From the NCBI GenBank assembly GCA_028715865.1, contig JAQUQY010000025.1:1-12104 (forward strand): DNA of 12,104 nt, written 5' to 3'. Below are positions 5,653 to 12,104 of the stretch, one piece after another (within the stretch, counting starts at the first letter, position 1; each line of letters opens with the position of its first letter). The DNA is from Syntrophales bacterium (GTDB lineage: Bacteria; Desulfobacterota; Syntrophia; Syntrophales; UBA2210). The notes under the pieces are model-generated. The model was given only the letters and a program-made list of their open reading frames with translations. It was not told where the DNA came from and ran no database searches. The translations under genes were made by a program, and so were the position numbers.

Positions 5653-6732
5653 ATGAGCGAAAAACCGGACCTGGAGGACTACCGTAAGCTCCAGGAAGAG
5701 CTGCACAGGACGCGCCTGCAACAGGCACGGGATCAGCTCGAACTTGAAAAGGCAATAGAAAGGGCCAACATCCTTGCTCTTGAAGCAGAGATAGCAACGG
5801 TTGAACTAAACCAGATCATTGACACGTCCCCGGACGGTATGGCTCTTATAGGCAATGATTTTAACATCAAACGAATTAACAGGGCGCTTCTGTCTTTTCT
5901 CGGAATAAGCATCGAAGAAGCCCTGGGAAAAGACTGCCGCAACATTCTTTCCGATGCCCGCTGCGGAACCGATGACTGTCCCCTTATCAGCATTCGTGCC
6001 GGAAAGGATCGAATAGAAACCGATATAGATATCACCGGTAAAGACGGAACGGCTGTTACATTTATCTTCACAGCCACGCCCTTTCGGGGACTCAACGGTG
6101 AACTTCTCGGCATGGTGGCCCTTTTTAAGAATATTACGGAGCGGAAAAAGGCCGAGGATAACCTCCGTGAAACAAAAAATCTACTGGAAAAGCTGGCCAC
6201 AATAGACGGACTCACCGGTCTGTCTAACCGCCCTTTCTTTGACAAGACGCTACATAACGAATGGCGTCGCCTGCAGAGGACGGAAGAACCGCTTTCCCTC
6301 ATACTTTGCAATCCCGACCATTTCAAGGCCTATAACGATATCCGCGGCCACCAGGCTGGCGACGAATGCCTCCGCAGGATAGCTGGAATTCTGGTTGAGC
6401 AGCTTAATCGCGGAGGCGATAGTGTCGCCCGGTACGGAGGGGAGGAGTTCGCCGTTATCCTGCCGGCAACAAACAAGGAGGGAGCTGTTCACGTGGCAGA
6501 GAAATTACGCCTGGCCGTTCAGGAACGGGCGGATGAAGATCGGCTCTCTCACGATATTCCCCGGGTTACCATAAGCATTGGAGTAGCAACGGTTGTCCCA
6601 ACATTCAGGCATGATCCAGGCTATCTTGTAAGCCGAGCCTACAGGGAACTCAAGCGGGCTAAGTCAACAGGCCACAACCGTGTTTCGGCCTGGGATGGAC
6701 GGGAAGAAAACACCGACAGTGAATACAGATAA
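5653..6732 (+). CDS. PAS-GGDEF protein, probable diguanylate cyclase with an altered metal site
   Basis: GGDEF proteins make the second messenger c-di-GMP from two GTP. This 359-residue protein has no transmembrane segment or signal peptide. Residues 6-55 are charged and helical (coiled-coil-like), 50-170 form a PAS domain (IIDTSPDGMALIGNDFNI... ending FKNITERKKAEDNL), and 175-350 form the GGDEF domain. DGLTGLSNR (185-193), NDIRGHQAGDECL (228-240) and GGEEF (262-266) are intact. An RxxD inhibitory site (Arg253-Asp256) lies exactly 5 residues before GGEEF. The usual metal-binding first Asp of the DxDxFK motif is Asn220, in CNPDHFKAYND, so activity is uncertain. The PAS domain carries a cysteine trio (Cys95, Cys104, Cys109) that could sense redox state or bind metal. 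A GGGGGG tract precedes the ATG. The gene heads an operon with glpK, whose ribosome-binding site overlaps this stop codon. Confidence 0.92.
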   Translation: MSEKPDLEDYRKLQEELHRTRLQQARDQLELEKAIERANILALEAEIATVELNQIIDTSPDGMALIGNDFNIKRINRALLSFLGISIEEALGKDCRNILSDARCGTDDCPLISIRAGKDRIETDIDITGKDGTAVTFIFTATPFRGLNGELLGMVALFKNITERKKAEDNLRETKNLLEKLATIDGLTGLSNRPFFDKTLHNEWRRLQRTEEPLSLILCNPDHFKAYNDIRGHQAGDECLRRIAGILVEQLNRGGDSVARYGGEEFAVILPATNKEGAVHVAEKLRLAVQERADEDRLSHDIPRVTISIGVATVVPTFRHDPGYLVSRAYRELKRAKSTGHNRVSAWDGREENTDSEYR

Positions 6733-6741
6733 GGGTGAAAT

Positions 6742-8247
6742 ATGACAGATTACATCCTTGCCCTTGACCAGGGAACTACAAGTTCCCGTGCCATTCTCTT
6801 CGATCGGTCCGGCGCAATAGCAGAGATCGCCCAGCAGGAATTTTCTCAGTATTACCCCCGGCCTGGATGGGTGGAACACGATCCCAGGGAAATAATCGAC
6901 AGCCAGATTGCTGTAGCCCGGAAAGTTCTGAAGAAAAAAAAGCTGTCCCCCAAGCGTATAGCCGCTGTGGGAATAACAAACCAGAGGGAAACGACGGTTC
7001 TCTGGGACCGAAAAACGGGAAAACCCCTTTTCAACGCCATCGTCTGGCAGGACCGCCGGACAGCTCCTTACTGCGACAGCCTTCGCGAACAGGGACATGC
7101 CCCAATGATCCGGGAAAAATGCGGGCTGGTAATCGACGCCTATTTCTCGGGCCCTAAAATACGATGGATCCTGGAAAACGTTCCGGGAGCGCGGAAAAAG
7201 GCGGAGGCAGGGAACCTGGCTTTCGGTACCATCGACAGCTGGCTTGTCTGGAATCTCACGGGAGGACGCGTTCACGTAACTGACACCACCAACGCGAGCC
7301 GATCCATGCTTTTTAACATCAATAGCCTTGAATGGGACGGTGATCTTCTCTCGCTAATGGATATACCCGCGGCTCTGATGCCGGAAGTGCGTTCCTCTAG
7401 CGAGGTTTACGGAAAAACAGATCCCGACCTTTTCGGAGCCTCCATTCCCGTCGCGGGAATCGCGGGTGATCAGCAGGCGGCCCTTTTCGGACAGTCCTGC
7501 ACGAAGCTTGGAATGGTAAAAAATACTTACGGAACTGGAGCCTTCGTAATGATGCACACCGGCGAAGAGCCTATCCTGTCAAAAAGAAATCTCCTTACCA
7601 CCATCGCTCTCACACTCGGAGGAACTACAACTTACGCGCTGGAAGGGAGCATTTTTGTCGCGGGAGCCGTGGTACAGTGGCTTCGTGACGGACTGGGGAT
7701 TATCAGTCGTTCTGAAGACGTGGAGAAGCTGGCCCTGTCAGTTCCAGACAACGGCGGCGTCTGCCTGGTTCCCGCCTTTACCGGCCTCGGTGCGCCGCAC
7801 TGGGACCCTTACGCCCGGGGTATAATAACGGGCATCACACGGGGAACCACGGCGGGCCATATTGCCAGGGCGGCTCTCGAAGGAATAGCCTTTCAGGTCA
7901 ACGACGTGGTAACGGCCATGAGCGCGGATTCCGCAATTGATGCGGCGGAGCTCCGGGTGGACGGTGGAGCCGCCTTCAATAACACCCTCTTGCAGTTCCA
8001 GTCGGACATACTGGGCATTCCCGTAGTCCGCCCCCTGGTGCTCGAAACGACAGCTCTTGGAGCCGCCTCTCTGGCGGGTCTGGCCGTGGGATTCCATGAT
8101 GGCGTGGAGGAGCTGGAGGCTAACTGGAAGCGCGACCGAACCTTTTGCATGTCCATGGAACCCGGTCGGGTTGACGAATTGCTCGTAGCCTGGCGGCGGG
8201 CACTGTCCCGAGCCGCTCACGTAAAGGGAGAAGACAGGGAGCAGTAA
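6742..8247 (+). CDS. glpK: Glycerol kinase GlpK
   Basis: GlpK is a cytoplasmic FGGY-family kinase that phosphorylates glycerol to sn-glycerol 3-phosphate with ATP, the substrate of GlpD encoded next. It has 501 residues, against 502 in Escherichia coli. Motifs: nucleotide loop DQGTTSSRAILFDR (residues 9-22), GWVEHDP (42-48), GITNQRETTVLWDR (77-90), NAIVWQDRRT (98-107), FGTIDSWLVWNLTGG (161-175), GIAGDQQAALFGQ with the catalytic Asp (239-251), NTYGTGAF (261-268) and LRVDGGAAFNN (404-414). The E. coli fructose-1,6-bisphosphate inhibitor loop (GGKGGTR) is absent: only DPDLFGAS precedes the conserved IPVAGIAGDQ. The phosphorylatable His of Firmicute enzymes is not evident there either. AAGGGTG, overlapping the GGDEF stop, serves as its ribosome-binding site. 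No facilitator gene (glpF) is present in the window. Confidence 0.97.
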   Translation: MTDYILALDQGTTSSRAILFDRSGAIAEIAQQEFSQYYPRPGWVEHDPREIIDSQIAVARKVLKKKKLSPKRIAAVGITNQRETTVLWDRKTGKPLFNAIVWQDRRTAPYCDSLREQGHAPMIREKCGLVIDAYFSGPKIRWILENVPGARKKAEAGNLAFGTIDSWLVWNLTGGRVHVTDTTNASRSMLFNINSLEWDGDLLSLMDIPAALMPEVRSSSEVYGKTDPDLFGASIPVAGIAGDQQAALFGQSCTKLGMVKNTYGTGAFVMMHTGEEPILSKRNLLTTIALTLGGTTTYALEGSIFVAGAVVQWLRDGLGIISRSEDVEKLALSVPDNGGVCLVPAFTGLGAPHWDPYARGIITGITRGTTAGHIARAALEGIAFQVNDVVTAMSADSAIDAAELRVDGGAAFNNTLLQFQSDILGIPVVRPLVLETTALGAASLAGLAVGFHDGVEELEANWKRDRTFCMSMEPGRVDELLVAWRRALSRAAHVKGEDREQ

Positions 8248-8268
8248 ACAGAAGGAGACAAGAATTCA

Positions 8269-9831
8269 ATGAACAGGGATGACATGATCGCCAAGGTTGC
8301 AGGATATGATGATGTCTGGGATTTTATCGTCATCGGCGGCGGAGCCTCCGGACTCGGAGTAGCCATTGAGGCAAGTTCCCGCGGCTACAGTTGTATCATG
8401 CTGGATCAGTCAGATTTCGCCAAGGGAACGTCAAGCCGCAGCACCAAGCTCATACACGGAGGTGTGCGCTATCTTCAGCAGGGAGACGTGTCCCTGGTTA
8501 TAGAGGCTCTCCACGAACGCGGGCTGCTGCGGCAGAACGCGCCTCACCTGGTAAGCAACCAGTGTTTCGTAGTTCCCAGTTACGAGTGGTGGGACGGCCC
8601 CTTCTACCGGGTCGGCTTGAAAGTCTATGATGTCATGGCGGGAAAGCTCGGCCTGGGACCATCGAAGAGGCTATCCAAGGAAGATACAGTCTCCGCCATC
8701 CCCAATGTCAGGACTAACGGTCTGAGGGGTGGAATCATCTACCACGACGGGCAGTTCGATGATGCCAGGCTTGCGATAAACCTGGTTCAAACCTTGGCGG
8801 AAAAGGGCGGAACTCCCATTAATTACATGAAAGTTACAGGCCTTCTCAAGGCGGGCAACATGGTGAGCGGTGTCATCGCACGGGACATGGAAACCGGCAC
8901 TGAGCACCACATATACGGCCGTGTTGTAATAAACGCAACAGGAGTTTTTGTCGATGACATTCTGAAAATGGACGATCCGGACGCCAAGGACATGGTCAAG
9001 CCCAGCCAGGGCATTCACCTTGTCGTTGACAGGAAATTCCTCCCGGGCGACACGGCCATCATGGTTCCTCACACCGACGACGGACGAGTGCTTTTTGCCG
9101 TTCCATGGCTGGGAAAGGTCGTATTGGGAACCACTGACACCCCCGTGGACAAGGCGAGCCTGGAGCCGCGGGCTCTTGACGAAGAAGTTGAATTCATTCT
9201 TAAAACAGCAGGACAATATCTTGAAAAAGTTCCCCACAGGAAAGACGTACTCAGCGTCTTTGCGGGCTTGAGGCCCCTTGCTGCGCCTCCCGAAGGCGGT
9301 GTGCCGACGAGAGAAATATCCCGCAGCCATAAGGTACTCGTTACTCCCTCGGGCCTGGTTACCCTGGCGGGGGGTAAATGGACTACATATCGAAAGATGG
9401 GGGAAGATACGGTGAACAAGGCCGCTCTCGTGGCCGGCCTTGACGAACGCCCCAGCACCACGGCAAACCTGCGGATACATGGTTGGCTGAAAAACATCGA
9501 CCCCGATGATTTTTTCAGGAGTTACGGGTCTGACATGATAGCCCTTAGACGGCTGCTCCAGGATAACCCCTATCTCGGGGAAAAACTCGATCCCTCTCTT
9601 CCCATTTTGAAGGGCCAGGTTCTCTGGGCAGTAAGAAAGGAAATGGCAAGAACCGTTGAGGACGTACTTTCCCGCAGAACACGGTCCCTGATTCTGGACG
9701 CCCGGGCAAGCATCAGGATGGCTCCTGAAGTGGCTAAAATCATGGCAAAAGAATTGCGTTATTCAAGAAGGTGGCAAAAAAACCAGGTCAAGGAATACAC
9801 GGAACTTGCCCAGGGATACCTGCTTGATTGA
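8269..9831 (+). CDS. glpD: FAD-dependent glycerol-3-phosphate dehydrogenase GlpD
   Basis: GlpD oxidises glycerol 3-phosphate to dihydroxyacetone phosphate and passes electrons to the quinone pool at the inner face of the membrane. The 520 residues are close to the 501 of the E. coli aerobic enzyme. Motifs: Rossmann FAD motif FIVIGGGASGLGVAIE (residues 19-34), KGTSSRSTKLIHGGVRYL (52-69), YHDGQFDDARL (158-168), INATGVFVDD (221-230), SVFAGLRPLAAPP (329-341) and TLAGGKWTTYRKMGEDT (375-391), with the usual C-terminal helical domain from about 405. It is a single-subunit type: no GlpB or GlpC partner follows. An AAGGAG stands 11 bases before the ATG. It follows glpK by 21 bases. Its stop lies only 10 bases from the stop of the convergent phosphofructokinase gene, with no terminator hairpin visible between. 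Confidence 0.96.
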   Translation: MNRDDMIAKVAGYDDVWDFIVIGGGASGLGVAIEASSRGYSCIMLDQSDFAKGTSSRSTKLIHGGVRYLQQGDVSLVIEALHERGLLRQNAPHLVSNQCFVVPSYEWWDGPFYRVGLKVYDVMAGKLGLGPSKRLSKEDTVSAIPNVRTNGLRGGIIYHDGQFDDARLAINLVQTLAEKGGTPINYMKVTGLLKAGNMVSGVIARDMETGTEHHIYGRVVINATGVFVDDILKMDDPDAKDMVKPSQGIHLVVDRKFLPGDTAIMVPHTDDGRVLFAVPWLGKVVLGTTDTPVDKASLEPRALDEEVEFILKTAGQYLEKVPHRKDVLSVFAGLRPLAAPPEGGVPTREISRSHKVLVTPSGLVTLAGGKWTTYRKMGEDTVNKAALVAGLDERPSTTANLRIHGWLKNIDPDDFFRSYGSDMIALRRLLQDNPYLGEKLDPSLPILKGQVLWAVRKEMARTVEDVLSRRTRSLILDARASIRMAPEVAKIMAKELRYSRRWQKNQVKEYTELAQGYLLD

Positions 9832-9841
9832 AGGCTGACCG

Positions 9842-11131
9842 TTAATCCTGGGAAAATGATTCTTCCAGGGACCTCAAGAGCCTGTAAAAGTCGCCTTCAA
9901 TGTCAATGGCCCTGTTTTTAACCAGCAGCGTTTCCGGCTCTATGAGCTCCGAGAAAGCGATCCCGTCAATCTCAAGATTGTCCCTCACCGTTACCATTTC
10001 TCCGCCGCGGCCCTGCTCGATAAGTCGGAATGCTCCAACGCCGAGCTGTGAAGTAAGCAGCGCGTCATAAAGTGAAGGGGAATCCTGGCGGGTTTCATAC
10101 CCCACAAGTTGAGGCTTGAAGCTTTTTTCGCGGCCCGTGGCCTCTTTATAGCGTCGGTTAAGTTCCTTGGTGATATGGTCGCCTATTTTTGCCTCCGAAA
10201 GTTTCGGATTGCCGTGGCGGTCCATCTCCATTTGTGCCTTTTCCTCTGGCGGAAGTTTTTCAGCGAGTCCTTCTGCGATACAGAAAACTCCGTAACCTTT
10301 ACCTCTTTTTTCCCGGTTCAGGACGATATCCAAAAGCTCTTCTGCCAGTTCATGAGTACTTACCCAGTCCCTTCCTTCATAATCTTCGGGTATGACCGCT
10401 TTGGTACCCCTGGCGAATATGCTGGCGGCCGCTGTGTACCAGCCCGCCCGGCGGCCCATAAGTTCGACGACATGGTAAGAATTCGTCGCCTTCGCGTCGT
10501 CATAGAGCCCCCGTACGGACTTTCCCGCCGACTCGGAAGCCGTGAAAAAGCCAAAGGTCCAGGGAATACCGTAATAATCGTTATCAATGGTTTTTGGAAC
10601 ATGGACTATTGCACCTTCAAAACACATGTCGGGCATGTCCTTGCCGCGCCAACGAGCGATTTCATAAAGAAAGTTGGCGATTTTCAGCGTATCGTCACCA
10701 CCGATAGAAATCAGGGCTCCAATCTTCAAATATTCAAATACATTCAGAATGTTAATTAATTTTTTCGTTTTTTCGGAATCCTTAAGATCCAGTGAGCCGG
10801 CAATCATTTTACCGGGATTTGCTCGTGATGTTTTGAGGTAGAAACTGTTATCGTCAAGAATTAAGGAAATCACCTCCCGCGAGAGAGTGGTGTAGTGTTT
10901 TCCGGGAACCAGTTTAAAGGGATCAAGGTCCTGTATGAATTCATATCCGTTATAAAACCCCGTTACCTGTATTCCCCTGTCCAGAAATTGCTTGGCCGCC
11001 CCCGCAAGAACACGGTTAGCGCCGGGAGCCGGGCCTCCGGAATGCAGGATGCCGACTTTCAGGCTCCGTGACTTGAGCCGCTGAATAGCTGCGGTTATGT
11101 TTTCCTTTCTTATACTTGAAAATGATGACAT
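9842..11131 (-). CDS. pfp: 6-phosphofructokinase, pyrophosphate-dependent type by signature residues
   Basis: This PFK-A fold enzyme interconverts fructose 6-phosphate and fructose 1,6-bisphosphate. The 429 residues include LHSGGPAPGANRVLAG (residues 29-44), SIGGDDTLK (142-150), VPKTIDNDYYG (178-188) with the catalytic Asp183, ELMGRRAGWYTAAASIFARG (213-232) and the sugar-phosphate region near QLVGYETRQDSP (341-352). Two positions decide phosphoryl donor in this family. ATP enzymes have GGDG and G-T-I-D-N-D, whereas here they are Asp147 (GGDD) and Lys180 (PKTIDND), the pattern of PPi-dependent enzymes. PPi-PFK works in both directions, so it can serve glycolysis or gluconeogenesis. The ATG at 11131 has a strong GGAAGGA ribosome-binding site. 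It lies 36 bases after the 197-residue gene and is probably co-transcribed with it. Donor specificity is inferred, not shown. Confidence 0.92.
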   Translation of the reverse strand: MSSFSSIRKENITAAIQRLKSRSLKVGILHSGGPAPGANRVLAGAAKQFLDRGIQVTGFYNGYEFIQDLDPFKLVPGKHYTTLSREVISLILDDNSFYLKTSRANPGKMIAGSLDLKDSEKTKKLINILNVFEYLKIGALISIGGDDTLKIANFLYEIARWRGKDMPDMCFEGAIVHVPKTIDNDYYGIPWTFGFFTASESAGKSVRGLYDDAKATNSYHVVELMGRRAGWYTAAASIFARGTKAVIPEDYEGRDWVSTHELAEELLDIVLNREKRGKGYGVFCIAEGLAEKLPPEEKAQMEMDRHGNPKLSEAKIGDHITKELNRRYKEATGREKSFKPQLVGYETRQDSPSLYDALLTSQLGVGAFRLIEQGRGGEMVTVRDNLEIDGIAFSELIEPETLLVKNRAIDIEGDFYRLLRSLEESFSQD

Positions 11132-11167
11132 GTTGTCCTTCCTCTAAGATATTAACCCTTTCGGCTG

Positions 11168-11761
11168 TTATTGATTAAAAATCCAGAAGTAGATTTTCAA
11201 AAACTGCCTGGCCATCGGGCCCGGACGAAAGCTTGGATATGTATGCTCCGCTTCCTCCCAAAGCCCGGGGGGAGGCGTGACAACCCTGTTGCATATGTCC
11301 ATCATTTCCCTGTCGGCAAGGGATTCGGAAAGAATTACGTCATCCATGGCGGGACCTTTGTAGCCCTCTGTCACCGTAAGACCGTTGGCAAGAAATGTAT
11401 CGGCAACTGATTCCCGCATCGTTCTTCCCGGCGACGATGGATATGTAATGTTTGCTGCAATTCGTTTGAAAGCGGTGGAGGCGAAATTAGCGTTAATAAT
11501 CCTTTTCGTTCCCGAAATCATGGCTCTGTATTCTTTCCTTCCAAGGAACGACATTCTGTCCTGGTAGAGAACAAATATTCTGCATATTAAAGCCCATGCG
11601 TCACTTCGTACACCGCTGAAGGTAATTGGGAGATTTAATGTCAAGGCCCTCTCGCTCAGTGAGTCAAAGAGAAACGGAAGTTCCTCTTCGTTTCCCTTTT
11701 TCAGAAGGGAACCCGCAGTCTCCCAGAACTGGCTTTCAGCGGCATACCTTTTCGAATCCAT
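11168..11761 (-). CDS. Conserved-looking protein of unknown function (197 residues)
   Basis: I do not recognise this family. The product is predicted soluble: no signal peptide and no transmembrane helix. The N-terminal 90 residues look helical and amphipathic, with acidic runs (KKGNEEELPFLFDSL near 22-36). A middle region has GRTMRESVADTFLANGLTVTEGYKGPAMDD (about 111-140, split by small residues). The C-terminus is Pro- and Trp-containing (TPPPGLWEEAEHTYP near 162-176) and ends in the aromatic stretch LKIYFWIFNQ. Coding status is supported by tight packing: its ATG lies 6 bases after the stop of the ferritin-like gene, with a GGGGG ribosome-binding site, and its stop is 36 bases before the phosphofructokinase start. 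It therefore sits in the middle of one minus-strand operon. No enzyme motif, metal-binding cluster or nucleotide-binding loop is evident, so function cannot be assigned. Confidence 0.75.
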   Translation of the reverse strand: MDSKRYAAESQFWETAGSLLKKGNEEELPFLFDSLSERALTLNLPITFSGVRSDAWALICRIFVLYQDRMSFLGRKEYRAMISGTKRIINANFASTAFKRIAANITYPSSPGRTMRESVADTFLANGLTVTEGYKGPAMDDVILSESLADREMMDICNRVVTPPPGLWEEAEHTYPSFRPGPMARQFLKIYFWIFNQ

Positions 11762-11767
11762 CGGTAC

Positions 11768-12104
11768 TCATCCCCCGGCGGTCTGGGGAAAGGCCGTGTT
11801 GCTGTAAAGATACTCCACCTTCTCCTTGTGCTTCATCTCTTCAGAAGCGATTCTGATGAGTATTTCTTTCACTTCACCCTCCGGGTGTGTGTCCGCGAGA
11901 GAACGATAAAAGTTGTATGAGTTGCGTTCCCGGTGAGCCGCCACAAGATACACATCCTTGCTTTCCATGTTTTTTTGAATATCCGGAGCGTCCAGGTATT
12001 CGGCAATTTTGTAATCTATGGATTCGGCCATCCTGAGGCCACCCACTCCCGCCCGTCCCTCTCTGTAATTCACCAGAAATTCGCGGTGCTTGTTTTCTTC
12101 ATTC
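11768..12104 (-). CDS. Ferritin-like diiron protein, rubrerythrin-family (partial, N-terminus beyond right edge)
   Basis: The minus-strand frame is open from the right window edge to a TGA at 11768, giving about 111 residues. A GTG at 12073 could be mistaken for the start, but upstream in-frame codons give ENKHREFLVNYREGRAG, preceded by NE. That contains an EExxH-like iron-ligand motif (EENKH), so the gene almost certainly begins outside the window. A second EExxH motif (SEEMKH) lies near the C-terminus, and an ExxxxxxY/H-rich helix (VYLVAAHRERNSYNFYRSL) lies between, as in four-helix ferritin-like proteins. Such proteins handle iron or detoxify peroxide in anaerobes. No C-terminal rubredoxin (CxxC) domain follows, so a classical rubrerythrin is unlikely. 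It is the first gene seen of the unit with the 197-residue protein and the phosphofructokinase. Confidence 0.8.
   Translation of the reverse strand, partial: NEENKHREFLVNYREGRAGVGGLRMAESIDYKIAEYLDAPDIQKNMESKDVYLVAAHRERNSYNFYRSLADTHPEGEVKEILIRIASEEMKHKEKVEYLYSNTAFPQTAGG

Noticed and set aside
8671..9480. Minus-strand ORF of 269 codons within glpD
   Set aside because: Antisense shadow; glpD on the plus strand carries all FAD-dehydrogenase motifs.

Overview
This window reads as a chromosomal segment of an anaerobic Gram-negative bacterium. The protein families (late cobamide synthesis, the cobamide-remodelling enzyme CbiR, a pyrophosphate-type phosphofructokinase, a ferritin-like protein) would suit a deltaproteobacterial or syntroph-like lineage. 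That assignment is only an impression, because the window holds no rRNA or other phylogenetic marker. I see no insertion sequence, tRNA, CRISPR array or phage gene.

Left half (about 1-5380): a divergent cobamide locus. On the minus strand, a sigma70-like promoter near 3103-3129 drives a cobalamin riboswitch (about 2933-3073), a roughly 200-base leader, and then cbiR, cobD and cbiB; cbiB runs off the left edge. On the plus strand, a near-consensus promoter (3176-3205), whose spacer is filled by a 9+9 bp palindrome, drives a structured leader of about 150 bases and then cobT and cobS. CbiR opens the nucleotide loop of imported cobamides. CobD and CbiB make and attach the aminopropanol arm. CobT activates the lower-ligand base and CobS joins the two halves. 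Together they give lower-ligand replacement plus the last steps of synthesis; the CobU/CobP kinase is not in the window.

Middle (about 5508-9831): a plus-strand operon with promoter TTGACA/TATAGT, encoding a PAS-GGDEF protein, glycerol kinase (glpK) and FAD glycerol-3-phosphate dehydrogenase (glpD). The glpK ribosome-binding site overlaps the GGDEF stop codon, so a putative c-di-GMP enzyme is tied to glycerol catabolism. The GGDEF protein keeps GGEEF and the RxxD inhibitory site but has Asn at the usual metal-binding Asp.

Right (about 9842-12104): a minus-strand run convergent with glpD. It comprises a ferritin-like protein entering from the right edge, an unrecognised 197-residue protein, and a phosphofructokinase with pyrophosphate-type signature residues. 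Glycerol enters at triose phosphate through GlpK and GlpD, and a reversible PPi-PFK could carry carbon up to hexose phosphate, so these neighbours make metabolic sense together.

The least explained parts are the promoter-embedded palindrome and the pseudoknot-capable leader of cobT, and the long-range pairing after the cobalamin riboswitch.
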